This document shows positions 11,980 through 24,429 of a DNA stretch of 64,000 bases, piece by piece. The notes under the pieces were generated by a model. It was not told where the DNA came from, did not search any database, and saw only the letters and a list, made by a program, of their open reading frames with translations. The translations under genes were made by a program, and so were the position numbers. Source of the DNA: Steinernema hermaphroditum (lineage: Eukaryota; Nematoda; Chromadorea; Rhabditida; Steinernematidae); NCBI GenBank assembly GCA_030435675.1, contig CM059625.1, positions 2,170,001 to 2,234,000 on the forward strand, given 5' to 3'. Position 1 is the first letter of the stretch; each line of letters begins with the position of its first letter.

Positions 11980-14900
11980 ATGAGCATCTGTGCGGCTGCT
12001 GGCAGTTCGAGAAAGAAATTTCAGCTTGATCAGATGCTCGGAAAGGTTGGTTGATTTGAAATGTGATTGGCGAATAAAATACAAAACTGATCCTTGTATC
12101 CTCCGCATCCTAGGTCTCCAAGGTCAGTTATTCAATGCCTGATAGGAGTTATTCTGTCTTAAAAACTCTAGCTGAACAAACGATCATGGCTTGCGGATAC
12201 GTTTTTTTACCCCTCAACCGACAGCAATGATCAAAACGATGTTCTTCATCAACCCTTTAAGTTGTAGTATTTGCCGTAATTTAATCATTTGATTAGATAC
12301 ATGATCAAATATTCTAACAGTGATCGCATCCTTGTATAGGGTAAGAGCAAGCAAGCCTTTTGGCTAGTGGTTCTCATCATTTTAGAGCAAAATGCTAAGT
12401 GTTGGACTCTTGAGAAATGGTTTTTTCCTGTGATCTATTCATGATTATGATCTGCAGTTTGGTATTTGGTATCAGTTTGCAGTTTTCTCTACACTGCTGG
12501 TACTGTTATTTTCACTGTATTACTTGATTGATTTAAAGAAGATCAAGGGAGATCGTTCTATGGGCTGCCCTCGTTTAGGATACAGAGGCTATCCTTGTTT
12601 AGGAAATGATCCGATTAGCTAGTTCTTAGGACTTATAGAAGGGACGGATCATATTGTGAACAAGGGCAGCCCATAGAACGATCTCTACCGTTCTTTAGAC
12701 CAGTTGAAAAGTTTTGAAAATAAGTAGTGTAGAGGTAAAGTTCACATAAAGCCAGAACCGCTAAAGAACGGTAGAGGTCGTTCTATGGGCTGCCCTTGTT
12801 CACAATATGATCCGTGCCTTCTATAAGTCCTAAGAACTAGCTGTTGGAGCGAAACACTAACAACGGTTGAAGTTGAACGACTCCTTTTCACTCAAGGACC
12901 CCTTATACCTTGCCCCCTTGTAAGCATGACGGGCATTTTGATCGGAAACTTTTCCGCGCATTGGTCAATTGGTCATTGTTTCGCTATACAATCGAACTAT
13001 GCAATTCTCGATATCGTGTAGGCTTTCTTGTTCGATAAAAACCGCAATATACAACGCCCAGATGAATTTCCATAGGAGAATTGATCATTCTTCGAAAGTT
13101 TGTGCGTATTTTATTGTCAAAAACATAAAACTTAAACGAGTCAGTGATCTCCTTATCGAACTGAGGTACTCAATTCAGAAAACCGAGGAGCAACAGTCCT
13201 CTTCACGCACCGAGTCACCGGTTACATCGACGCCATCTGTCCCCGAGACACCCGTCCGTGATCGTCGGCTTAATCCCCAAATTAATATCGTCATTTTAGG
13301 CCTCTCTGGCGGCGTTCTCTTTATTCCCCGCGCTCACGGCGGCGACCGCGCAGATCCGTTCGAAAGTGACCCCTGTTGACTCGTCGGTGGTCCTCGCCGG
13401 CATCACGGCGATCGGCGGTTGTCGCCTGTGCGCGGTAACCTTTGGCCATCGGTTAGAGATGATTCAGCACGTCATCGACCATTTCCCCAAGCAGTTCTAC
13501 AGCTTCGAGCTCAGCAACCCGAATCTGCCGCTGTCGGTGTTCCAAGCGAATGCGACGGTGTCGTCGACGAGCCGAACAGAAGAGCAGTTGAAACGTAAAA
13601 GTAGGCGTTCTACTGCAATTCCACTTATTCCAAACACACAATCACGAACCATAACATTAGCAGCATTACTTGTAAGTAGTCCTTTTCAAGATGACGAGGT
13701 CAGGGTGAGCTGACGCTAGAGCGCCAGCTATTTGCCTATTACCGAAATATAAACGCGGCTGCGCACGGATTCGCGCCCTCGGCCAAAAAACTGTAAAGCT
13801 AGGCCTAGCGGCCTTTCGGACCCTGCGGGTGCTCAGTGCTCACAAAACTCATAAATAAAACAGGGCCCAAAAACTCTAAGAAACACTTAAAGAAAACGCA
13901 AGGCCTACCATCCTCAGGGACATAGTGGTAGTAGAATGGGAGGATGCCAATTGTCTGTGTGGTTCATTGCAAACGTGCCTCGTTTGTATGCGGGTGGTGT
14001 GGGGTTCGGTTCCCCTTGCTGTCCTTATTTTGTGTGGGTGTTTTCCCCGTGCGCACGGAAAAACACACAGACACACAGACCAACGGACCCGTCAGTTCTC
14101 TCGTGGATATATTTGATCGTTGAATAATTCGAAGCTCCGGTTGCGTTTTCAATCCAAGGCAATAGTTCAAAGAAACCACCGTACTTTTGTCCTACAATAT
14201 TCCCAGTGATCAGTTGAACAAGACCACAACAATTCACGTCTCTGGAATTCATCGATACTCAATTTACACTATCATTCCAGGCTCAAATGACAGTCCATCG
14301 ATCGCGCTTCTCAAAGCCGAAAAACTACGTTGCAAACGTCGCCTGCTGAAACGGTCCGCCGTCACGTCCCGAAATCGAGCCCTAAAGTCGCTGCCGAAAG
14401 TGCGCTCCGTTAACGCGAGTCGAGCCACGACACCCGAGGCAAAAGTGTCTCTTCCGCTGAAGCAGTCCTCGTCGAACGACTTGAACGGCGACCTACCGTA
14501 CCACATGTGCCCCGTTTGTTGCATGACCTTCGCGGACGACCTCGCCTATCAGATACATTTGTCGCTGCATTTGACTGAAAGAGTACGTTACCACCTAACT
14601 GTTTATTTAAATCTGACAATTTAGATGCGGTCAGTGAACAGACCCCTCGAGCCTCTGATCGATCTCGCCGACGGCCTATTTAAATGCGATATTTGTTTAC
14701 TAAAATTTCCTGATAACGGCCAATTAAGCGACCATAGGAATAGTCACTTCCTACGAGTCCATCATTGTAAATTATGTGCCAAAGTAAGCAAAAACGTTTG
14801 TGATTTAGTTGTGCGTTCTGTAGACCTTTAACTGCGAATTTGATCTCAACCTGCACGTGGGCACGCACTCCGGCCATTCCTACGATTGCAAGGACTGTGG

Positions 14901-15009
14901 AAAGTGTTTTGAGACGAGGAAGGGCCTCGCGGAACATAACAAAACGCATCGACTCTTTGCGACAGCCGTGGAGATGGCAGAAGACGTCAAATGGCCGGCT
15001 TCTGCTTAG
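11980..15009 (+). CDS. five-finger C2H2 zinc-finger protein
   Basis: Likely DNA-binding transcription factor. Proposed exons: 11980-12045, 13179-13253, 13300-13594, 14281-14582, 14625-14783 and 14824-15009, giving 360 aa. Fingers follow C-x2-C-x12-H-x3/4-H: residues about 88-109 (CRLC, H-x4-H), 222-242 (CPVC), 267-287 (CDIC), 294-314 (CKLC, split by an intron) and 321-341 (CKDC, HNKTH). The last two are linked by a TGEKP-like THSGHSYDC linker. A Lys/Arg-rich stretch with Ser precedes finger 2. Exons 3-6 are firm, since only these donors keep frame. Exons 1 and 2 are inferred: exon 1 ends at a GTTGGT donor, exon 2 at GTCCGT. The reading frame is open upstream of the chosen ATG, so the true start may lie further left. 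Intron 1 (1.1 kb) holds a hairpin element. No specific orthologue is recognised. Confidence 0.72.
12617..12842. repeat. hairpin MITE with 82-bp arms
   Basis: Left arm 12617-12698 and right arm 12761-12842 are near-perfect reverse complements around a 62-bp loop. Part of the arm (GATCGTTCTATGGGCTGCCC) also occurs at 12552-12571, suggesting a second, partial insertion beside it. It lies inside intron 1 of the zinc-finger gene. There is no coding capacity. Confidence 0.8.
13749..13835. repeat. right half of inverted repeat paired with 10330-10497
   Basis: The sequence starting ATAAACGCGGCTGCGCACGG mirrors the segment near 10464-10496 in opposite orientation. It lies in intron 3 of the zinc-finger gene. 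The flanking AGCGGCC and CCCTGCGGGT motifs resemble the short repeats of the left cluster. Confidence 0.55.
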
Positions 15010-15047
15010 AAATTATACATTGTTGCTATATGTGTATGGGCTTCTTC

Positions 15048-15053
15048 AATAAA
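15048..15053 (+). terminator. poly(A) signal of the zinc-finger gene
   Basis: AATAAA 39 bp after the TAG stop, in the expected position for a 3' UTR end. Confidence 0.6.
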
Positions 15054-15286
15054 ATTGAACGTAAAACATGATGCATCTTTTATTCATGCCGTTCCGAATA
15101 CTACAGTCATACGCAGAGATGTTATTCGAGTCTCGAAATTTCGAGCAATTTCTTCGATCTTTCGATCTCGATCCCGATCCCGATCCCGAGACTCGATGAA
15201 ATTTCGAGCATCTCTGGTCATACGCTCAGTTTCCTTGAACAGAAAACACTTTTTAGTACAGTTTGTTATTTTGTTGCCAAGCATTT

Positions 15287-15706
15287 CCCGGCAGCGGTGG
15301 CCCTGCGATCAGCCTCAAGAAGGCGCGAAACACCAGCAAACACCATAAGCTCAGCAACTTGAACAGCAAATTGGAGTCTTTTTCGTTTCGAAAATCTATC
15401 ATCGGAGGGCTATGCTATGGAAATTTTAGTTTACTGGTGTAATTTTGTGACAGAATATGGATGAGCCGTGACGGTGGATGGAGTACAGCGGAGGAACAGA
15501 ATCCCGTCATGCAGACTCAGTAGCAACAACGCATCCTTGGCAAATTGAACGGGTGACACGGGATAAATTCGGCCACAGAGAGGAGCATCTTGATCAGACG
15601 AGTACAACAACGATAATCCTGTTGTTCCACCCCTTCTGGAAGTCAACCCCGGCAACGGTGGCCCAGTGATCAGCCCCCAGAAGGCGTGAAACACCAGCAA
15701 ACACCA
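15287..15706. repeat. direct duplication of an about 60-bp segment
   Basis: A segment containing GGTGGCCC(T/A)G, GATCAGCC, GAAGGCG and GAAACACCAGCAAACACCA occurs at about 15293-15345 and again at 15649-15705. On the minus strand both can be read as a VFAGVSRLL peptide, but in different contexts and with a stop close behind the first, so I call repeat rather than gene. Between the copies is a minus-strand open frame (15431-15841, 136 codons) with hydrophobic stretches and no recognisable domain. Confidence 0.5.
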
Positions 15707-15991
15707 AATAATTGATGTAAGTGATGCTGTGCCATGGGGTATCGTAGCCTTTGTGATTTGATGGCTTCGTTGCTTCTGAACTGAATGCTTCTGAACAGTG
15801 AACAACTGCGCATTTGAGCTTGTCACTGAAAAATGAAGCAAAAAAAAAGTCCAAAATATTCAAATAAAACACAAAAATCAAAGTGACTAGTACGAAAAAT
15901 TGCCAAAAAATTCATAATATTCCAACTGAAAAGCGGCTTTCCACCATACACCGTCCCAAAACGAAATGCAGCAGCAAAATTACCCCGATTT

Positions 15992-16082
15992 TCAATCGAC
16001 GGGTAGGTATAAAACATGGATATGGATATGGGATGGGTATGTTTTCCCACCCATCCATGTTTTATACCTACCCTCAATCGAC
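15992..16082. mobile_element. tiny palindromic insertion with 9-bp target duplication
   Basis: Inverted 20-bp arms (16001-16020 and 16054-16073) enclose a 33-bp GGATATGG-rich loop. The 73-bp hairpin is flanked on both sides by the 9-bp direct repeat TCAATCGAC (15992-16000, 16074-16082). A target duplication of this size is typical of Mutator-like elements (9-11 bp) or, one base longer, hAT (8 bp). No coding capacity. Confidence 0.75.
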
Positions 16083-16598
16083 GACTACATTCTGTGAATT
16101 ATTGCCTGCGTTCCTCTTCAATGTTCTACATTCTACGGGATGCAGCAGAGAACATCATCCCCTGTGATAATGATAGCCGCTTGCAGCATTGAATTTGCTG
16201 CAACTCTAGGCGTTTTTTGGATGAAATACCCGCTGCGGACATGAGGAAACTCAAAAAAGTGACATCTCATGAAATATTCAATAAGAGTTGATATGCATCA
16301 GATGACGTGAATGAGAAACCGGCTGAATAACTCAAAGGGAGCCTTTCAAAAACCCGGGCTTGAGAAGCCGAATAGAAGCCCGATCGTGATTGGCTTCTCC
16401 ATAAAAGGCTATCCGATATGTCGCACGCTTTGCAGTCAGATCGATTTTATTCCATAGACCCGTGGTGGCCATGTAATGTACAGAACAACGCCTGAGAGAG
16501 CGGGAATAGAAGCTGATAAATTGCTTTCTGAGAACTTAAAGCTTATGTACACAACTTTGAGAACATCTTCTTTTCTTTTCTTTCTTTTGTTTTGGGCT

Positions 16599-17874
16599 CT
16601 ACACTTCGTAGGCAGGGTCAATATCTCTTTGGTGCGCTTCGTAGGGATTCAATGGCGCGATGACTTTGCGAAATCCAGGCGCGAGATCGGCGGTTTGGAA
16701 GAGAAGCGACGGATAGGCGAACCGTCGTTTCCGGATGCACATGATACTGGCGAGGAGGTAGACCAGCACGCAGGAGCTGAAAGAGATTGCGGATCATAAG
16801 CGAATCTGCTATGGAGTGAGTGTTTTACCTTGTAGCTAGGCATCCGATCAAAAACCAGAGCAAACCGTTGCGGAGCTGGCCGGAGCAGCCGTAGGTTGGG
16901 TAGCCGAATAGGTCTAAAAGCGCGACTGTGAAACCTTGATTCAAGTAGGGATGGTATTACCTTCACGAGCGTGATCAGCATGACTTAAAGTGACGAAGAT
17001 CTTGGTGCTCGTTGTGCCAGCAAAGTTGGCCATGGTGCATTCGTATTCACCAATATCGAGGGTGTCGAATTTCTTGATCACAAGTGTGCCGTTTTGGAGC
17101 ACTTCAACGCGGTTGCCCAAACGGTTAATTGACTCGCCATTCTGAAAAGTCGTTTTAACCACATTCACACCACCTAAATGTACCATTTTCCACGAAATGG
17201 CCGGTTCCGGAACGGCATGAGTTTGAGGGCAGGCGATGGAAACCGTGTCCAAGAGATGAATGTCTGTTGGGTAAAAAACAGGCTTCGTTTCCGGTTGGAA
17301 GATGTCCACATAGGCCACGGCGATTTTGTAGTATTCACTCTTCGCTCTTGTGTCTTCCCTTTCGCAGTGGTATACTCCTTCATCATCTGAAGAAGGGGTA
17401 TTGTTTGAAGCTGTCGAATAGTATCTCATTTTAAGTCACAGATTAAGGGGAAACGGACACCTTAAGTTATCCAGATGCTAGTTTTGTCATTCACTGTGTA
17501 CAGCATATGCTTGAAAACTCACTCAACGACGCGTTCGTTATGATAAGAAATCCGACATCTGGCACCGGCTGATCGGCGTGATACGTTCGGTTGTCGAGAA
17601 CGGCGTTTTGTGTTCTAAATGTTCTTATCAAACTGCAAAGTTGTCAAAAATCGCACCTGGTAACACGAGCCACGAGCTTCCTATCCTTGTACCATAGGCC
17701 AACGGCACGTTCGTCGGAGTCAACGGCGAAAATAGGTTCACACATGAGCGCGGTTGTCGAGTGGCGAGGAACGAGCATTTCGTTGGCGATCCGCTCGCGA
17801 GCCGGCTTCCGCTCCTGTGATTCTTGTGCGACAACACAGGCGGCCAGAAGGGCGATCAGGAATATGGATGTCAT
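16599..17874 (-). CDS. two-Ig-domain type I membrane protein
   Basis: Five exons, 17657-17874, 17523-17614, 16961-17386, 16829-16913 and 16599-16776, join in frame to 332 aa. Residues 1-16 are a signal peptide (MTSIFLIALLAACVVA). Ig domain 1 has Cys45, Trp61 and the DEGVYHC motif with Cys111. Ig domain 2 has Cys156, Trp169 and DIGEYEC with Cys220. A short Cys-containing juxtamembrane stretch leads to a transmembrane helix at about 263-288 (LLWFLIGCLA continuing into LVYLLASIMC). A basic stop-transfer RKRR and a tail of about 45 residues follow, ending AYEV, whose final valine could bind a PDZ domain (inference). This is a cell-surface recognition or adhesion protein of the Ig superfamily; the exact subfamily is not clear. 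Introns are 42, 136, 47 and 52 nt. Confidence 0.85.
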
Positions 17875-18654
17875 TAGGAAGTGAACACGTTTTCGAGAAT
17901 TCAGTTCAATTACTCGCTGATCTGGAAAGCGGAAGCGTTTGAATTATGCGATTGTGAAGTCAGGAGTTGTTCAAGGCGCACGTAAATAGTGGATATGGTT
18001 GGAATTACTGTTTCTTGGAGGCAGTGGTTCGGTCGTCAATAAGATGTGTTTCAATAGGGGTTTTGAGAAAATCTTTCACGCAATGTTGGTTGTTGCTCGG
18101 ACACATTTGGAGCCTCGAATTATAGAACCATTCAATGATCAAATATAAGAACGCCCACTTCAGTGAAGTCTGAAGAATAAATCGTAGCAAATCAACCAGT
18201 CGTATGTGACCTTAGCCCTTGGCTTAGTCAAAGTCGCTAACGATGGAAACGTTTTCTGTGGAATTGAGGCAAACGTCAAGTGGTTCAAGCGCCCAAGACG
18301 AGTCCCATGACGGGTCCGATCTCCATTACGGAAACAGTAAGACCAAAGTTAAACCACTCAAAAAAAGAGAGCTGTCATCGTGAACTTGCTTGATAACTTT
18401 ATGGGTCTTTACAATAATTCTCTCCTGGGAGGTGGGGGGATTCAGCTTCTGAGTATAAGGAACGACCAACGTTCTATTTATTTCCACTCAAAATCATCGT
18501 AATGAATATGGCCCTCCACGAAAATCAGCAACGAAAAATAACGACCAATGTCACTATCATGCCCCGACGAAGCAGAAGAACGAAGTTATCGCGTTGAAAA
18601 GTAGAAATCCGGCCGTCTATCAACAACAACACGTATACATCCTATCGCCTCTTA

Positions 18655-19110
18655 AAGGCGGCGATCTCAAAAACCATAGTAGGAACAAAATGAACTCGGT
18701 GACCACTTGAGGACGAGTGGGGCGCCGGAGCGAACACAATTACAGGCCGCCGTAATTTGGTGCGGGACCTCGAATAACCTGATGATTGCGTGCCGCCGAC
18801 GACAAAGTGGCCCCCGCGCGAAAAACGACTGTAGCGAGAGCCGGCGACAAACCGCGGCGGAGGGAGGGGCCCAAGCCGCGCCGCTGAGGTGAGTCGAGTT
18901 CACTCAATTAAGCACGACGGCGCGGGCCATTGTGGCCACAAGCGGCGAAGACGGTGCACAATTGACAATGAGCGCCGCATGACAATCGACAACGCCGGTC
19001 AAGGCTGTCCGCATGCGGCATTCCTCCTTTCTAATATCATAGCGGATTAAGATCAGCTGCCGATTTGCATATATTCGCCTCTCATCACCTGACCGCCGGT
19101 GCTTGGAAAA
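18655..19110. promoter_or_regulatory. GC-rich island with octamer and E-box motifs
   Basis: GC-rich and nearly repeat-free compared with its flanks. It contains ATTTGCAT (19063-19070, the POU octamer consensus), CAGCTG (19054-19059, E-box), a TTGTGGCCACAA palindrome (18930-18941) and CAATTAAG (18905-18912). It starts about 780 bp upstream of the Ig gene start. Motif presence alone does not prove regulatory function. Confidence 0.25.
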
Positions 19111-19299
19111 GCAATCGAAGCGTGGATGAGGGTTGCGGCTTTGGAGGGTTTAAAGGAAACGGGGATAGGGATATGTGGTGCTAAGTGCTCTTTTGGAAGT
19201 GCTGCTTTGTGAGACATTTCGAGAGAGGTTTAGGATAACGAACTACAGTACTCATGGGCTAATTCTTGCTCGGAAATAGGGTTGCCGGGAAGCTGAATA

Positions 19300-19590
19300 C
19301 CGTATTCGATGAATCGTGAACAGGTGATGACGAGCAAACATACAAACCGATTCGTAACTGGAACCGGTCAGGTCTCTACATCGGATTCGCTCGCAGGCCG
19401 CAGGCAAATTTTTTTCGCGTCCCTTTTTGTATGTCCTTTAGTGTATTTAAGTTTTGTTTACTTAGAATCGGGCAATGAAAAAAAATTCCAGAATGTTGTG
19501 CCAAGAAAATACGTAAAGAAAAAATTTTGTCACCGGGCGGATTCGAACCCCGGACCTTCTGACTGATTCGGGATGGTTCCGGGTGGATCC
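19300..19590. mobile_element. foldback MITE with B-box in its arms, diverged copy 1
   Basis: The right end carries GGGCGGATTCGAACC then CCGGACCTTCTGACTG, the same end as the intact copy at 24837. The left arm is only partly preserved (GAACCGGTCAGGTC and GGCAAATTTTTTT). The AT-rich centre TTTGTTTACTTAGAATC is shared by all copies. Confidence 0.6.
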
Positions 19591-19679
19591 CTAGCAGAAA
19601 CCGATTAGTGAGCAGAGTTCGCTGTTAAAATGGTAGTTGACTTGGACTTGAAATAGGGTTGCCAGGAGGATGAATACCG

Positions 19680-19900
19680 TATTAGATGAAACATGAACAG
19701 TTGATAGCGAACAAACATACAGAAACCGATTTGCGATGCACCCGATTCGAAATCTTTTGCCGCATGTTCTTTAATGGATTTAGATTTTGTTTATTTAGAA
19801 TCGGAAATGAAAAACATGAAAAGAAAAAGAAAAAATTTTGGCTCCAGGCGGATCCGAACCTCGGACCTTCTGACCGATTCGGGCCCTAGCAGAAACCGAT
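19680..19900. mobile_element. foldback MITE, diverged copy 2
   Basis: Starts ATGAAACATGAACAGTTGAT, resembling the start of copy 1 about 370 bp to the left, and ends with GGCGGATCCGAACCTCGGAC plus CTTCTGACCGATTC. The two copies and the sequence between them look like a tandem duplication of the element with its flank. Confidence 0.55.
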
Positions 19901-22373
19901 ACTGAGCAGAGTTAACCGCTGGTTGAATGGTAGTCCACTTGGACTTCTAAATCGCCAAGATATCGGACTTCCTGGTTAGCGGAGCTACAGTATGAATCCA
20001 ACAAAAAAGTTCATGCTTCTCAAAAAACCCTTTTTGTCTAAGAGTGCAAATGTCGGAAGTGAATCGAGGCAGCTTCATAGATTCAAATGCAAGCATTCAT
20101 ATGCATTCATTGCTAATGAGAACCGGAAAGGAGGCGTGATCACGCAATTCAGAAAAAAACTTCTATTAAGCTTAAAAAGCGAGGTGCCAGAGACCGAGAA
20201 AAAGTCAATTCGTGATTAGTTCTTCGAATAATGAGAAAATGGTCGTATTGAGCGCGTGGGTAGTCAAGAAAAGTTGAAGTCAACGCGCGAAACCGTTCAA
20301 GAGCACTTAGCGATCGCAATGGCACAAAATCGAAGAACGTGTTCTTCACAGTCACCTGCCTGATTCGAGTTGACAACTTTCATGTACAAAAAGTAAACAG
20401 ACTGTCTCTTCCTTGATTTGTGTACGTGACAAGAATCGTAACAGAGACTTCATGAGAAAGAAGGATTGGTCCACCCTGCACTCAGAGATCGCTTCATTTC
20501 TGGGATATAGGAGTAGGAATGAGGATTACGATAGTGAAGTTCAGAAAACAAAACATGTCCATCTCAATATACAGCTCTCATCACAACCCGAATGTTTCCA
20601 TCTGTAATGGAACACTCGGCAGCAGCAGTAAAAGCCAGCAGTCACAATCACATCATCATCGCCTCTAGGCAGTACCGGATTAGAGCGCGAGCAAGCAGAT
20701 TAGAGGTCAGCGTCGCGAGACGAACGCATATCGTCGATACCCATATCCGGCGGCCGTTGGGGGCCGAGAGTGACCGCTGGCTACTCACTCTACGCCGACG
20801 ACTTAATTGAATTGAGTCGCCATGAAGCAATTAAAGTTTTCGCAGATAATTCTCGCGCGACCGAAAGGAATAATGAAATTAGAGACGAATTCCTTTCACT
20901 TTGGCGCTTGCCTTAAGTAGTGAGCGATTGGGATGGATAGCAGATAGGGTAATAGATCCATTACTGATAGGAAGTGAAAATTGGAAAATTAAAAAAGTCT
21001 ATAATTCCGTCCTTCTAGGGTGATGATCGTCGAGGAAAATGGAATAGTATACAAAGGGATTAGCCGGCACTCCTTAACGAGTCGCTTCAGCCACTACCAC
21101 TTTCATTATTAAATACATACACAGCAGCTCAGTTTACTGATGGGGCAACAACAAGCAACGACAACTGGCGCCCGTAAAGTAGACGGATCCGCCGGGTCAG
21201 CTGGTGGCGCGAACCAAAAAGAACATCTGAGAAACAGACGTGCGCGGCCCGCGAGGGTCAACTTTGTGTCTCCCTGGCGATTACCTAATCAAAGGCGGCG
21301 GCGACGGCCCAACGCTGCTACTTGGTGGCGCCCGGGTGCAATGTGAGAAATCGCCCATCGTCGACGAACATTGCTCACGATCTATGGCATCGCGAAGGGG
21401 TATAAATCTTTGTGTCGCGGAATCCCGGCTTTCCGCGATCCTCCAGCGGAGTGCTGAGTCACTACTGAGTACGTTGGCTACGTTGAATATAGTGCAAATC
21501 GTGAGAAATTTATCACGAGCGGTCACATGCCGGCATCCGTAGAAACGATGAGAAAAAGTCGGGCCAAAAACAGGATATCCCTGCTTATTCTGGCCTTCAG
21601 AACTCAGAAAAATGCTCAAATGAACCCGTGCCAATGGCTGAAATCCGTCAGACCAAATATTTTTTAATAACTGACCTCATTCAACGAACCGCAAGACAAT
21701 GGGAAAGTCCGAATGTCCCTATAAAATGACCAATCACATTACGCTTGATCTATTGCATTGACAGACGACGGTCTGTACTCTGCCGAGATATGCCGAACGC
21801 TTTTTGGTCAGAAGTGTCGGAGCATATATGAAAGGGCCGAAAAGTAATAGCTACGATTAGTCATCGGATAAATACGAAGCATCCATTTGAGCGTTGATCA
21901 TCCAAACGTCACAGGATGTTTTCGGCGGGGATTAGTACGTTTTTCGGTGGGCAAATTTCATGAAATTCTAACGTAATCACCGAAGAGCGCTACACGAGAT
22001 GAATGAACTTTACACATGAGGGCCTCGGAAGTGTTAGTGTCTGTTTTGCAAATAATCAAACTCTCCCAAGGGGGCCCTTTACATGCTTCTTTCCAAAGCG
22101 CATCCATCTTGAGCGTGGAGTTTGTTATGCTTAGTTGAAGCGATAAATCTATATGAGGGATCGGTGTTCTCAGTGTTTGTGCAAATGCTAGGTTCAACGG
22201 CAGTTGCACATCCACACCTACCTTTGGAGTGAATTAGAGTAAAAAGTGGCACGAAAGTCGGTTTGTATCGCGTTTCTGAGAGTATGTACAAGCGAAACTA
22301 CATGTGCCGTGGTACAAGTAGATTTGGATATACTTTTGAACTCTTACAATTCACAGCAGAGATGTGAACTGAG

Positions 22374-22530
22374 ACGGAGCCGAGCCGGATCGTCTGAGTA
22401 GGGACGGAGCCGAGCTGGATCGTCTGAGTAGGGACAGAGCCGAGCCGTATCCTCTAAGTTGAGCCGGAGCCGACCACTCGGGTCGGTATTTCCCAATCGA
22501 AGCGGGCTCCGGCTCGGCTCAGTTGGGTAC
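22374..22530. repeat. 31-bp minisatellite, about 3 units
   Basis: GACGGAGCCGAGCYGGATCG with CTGAGTAGG repeats three times from 22374. It is followed by an inverted remnant (GGCTCCGGCTCGGCTC, near 22504-22520), so the cluster can fold on itself. Confidence 0.7.
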
Positions 22531-23339
22531 GTGTCGAACCCGGCTGGCCGATCGCAACATCGGAATCTCTGCTGTGTAAAGAGAACTATTATTCAATCGA
22601 GTTCTCCTCTTATTCATTATGAACCACTGGTTCTTTCCACAGGTAAAGGTATATGTTTTTTTGCACTGAAAAAGCAAGAGCTTTAATACTATGCATCTAT
22701 GTACGTTTTGGAGGGAAAGACCTTTCCTTAAGCAGACTATCAGTCAAACTTTGAAATCTTCTCCTAAATGCTATGCCAGCTCCACACAAAGAAATGCCAT
22801 TTAAAAAGGGTATACGATGTCCAAAATTTCCACAGAATTGCAACTAAACTGTCATATCTACAATTTAGAGATTCGCGATCTAGAATCTTGGTGTTTATAC
22901 GTCACATGTACTACAAAAAAATAAAGATCGTACATGATTTTAAGGATCTAAATTTCGCGAATAAGCGACGTTCTATCTGAACCAGATGGATCTTTCTCAA
23001 CCTATGGACACTGTTCTATCTTCCCAGACACAGGGTTTTTTCGATACTAGTGTAAACCAACATCCCCCCACTCACCAACGACAAAAACACTTGTAAAAAC
23101 TTCCTACTCCAACGAACATTTATCTCAACGAACATCCATCGCGTGATTAACGACATGGGTTTTCGCTGCAGCAATCTGTACGTACAAATTAGAAAACAGA
23201 AGCTTTTGGTTGGCAACAGAGACGCCTGGCCTGCCCTCGAAGACATCGGCAAATTAATCAAAACGCCTGAGTGGCGCTCTTCACTCGAAAGTCGCCGACA
23301 GCGCGGCATACGTAGCCGGGCTGTGCCTTTATGAGTGCG

Positions 23340-23830
23340 CGCGTCTCCTCGGCAAATCTCATTAATAAAAATGCGACAACAAAATAAAACAATGAAGAAG
23401 CGCGTATAAGAGCCAGAAGGCGGAGAGGAGCTCCACGAGGGGCACGGGGTGGAGCTTCATAAATAAGCTTAATTCAGACAAACAAAGCCGTCATTAGAGA
23501 GCCGAATTGTCGTTTCGCACTTGCAATGGGAGATGGTATAGGGGAGGATAGGATGTTCGGCGGCCCGGAGGCCGATCGGTCGCGCATATGGTGCAGCGAA
23601 ATGCGAGCTAATGGTCGGGCGAGCCGAGGCGGTGGCCCGGCCGATGGTGGGAAAGTGTTGCCGGTCACTTTATCGCAGGCGCCGCTGCGCGACTCGTCCT
23701 TATTACAAATTAATGCATGCAGTTGCAACGCCGTTTGTGGGAACTGTTGCGTGCTAAATGTTTACGATGTTCGCAAAGGGCGTCAAGGGTGCCGGCGAGC
23801 CGGGGTGGCAACTGTTTGTGCGCTTCGTGT
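23340..23830. promoter_or_regulatory. GC-rich island, possible cis-regulatory module
   Basis: A 490-bp GC-rich block bounded by AT-rich sequence, with TCATTAATAA (about 23359), AAATTAATGC (about 23707) and several CCGGCC/GGCCGA clusters. Frames within it are open on both strands only because of composition. No promoter element or downstream gene can be assigned. Confidence 0.2.
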
Positions 23831-24429
23831 TGCGTTTACACGCTTGGTTAGCCTTGTAGATAGGCTGTAATGGCAGTGAACCTTGTCACCTATCAGACCA
23901 TCGTAACAAGAAGGCAGTTTCAAATATATATTCCAAGAAAATCGAAGAAAAATAATTGCGTAAGATAATTATCACCATTAAGGACGAAATCGTTTTTATA
24001 GGCTGAGGAGGCTTCAAAGTGTATACCTCAAAGATTGAGATGAAAGCCGAGAGCGATTGTGATGTTTACGATGTTCGGAAAGGGTGTCATGGAGGGCTGG
24101 AGGGGTGAAAGCGACAAGTTACATGCGCGACCGGGCAAGCTGCTAATCAAGAGATTGTTTTGACAGAAAACTTCCTCTTAAGCAAAACTAAACAACCGTT
24201 TTTAATGTGAAATCTGTTTGAAAATCGACTTCCCAGATACCAGGGACTGACAGATTGTTGTGATTGCTATCTGTATTCCTAGAACGTGGGTGAGTTATGG
24301 AGGAACATAAGTGACATCGAAATACGAGAACAATACGGCGTTCTGATCTGCTGAATTATGTTTTTGCTCATCTTAGATTCTTGTGTAACACAACATCTCT
24401 CCGAATCCACGGGCATGGAGACATACAGT

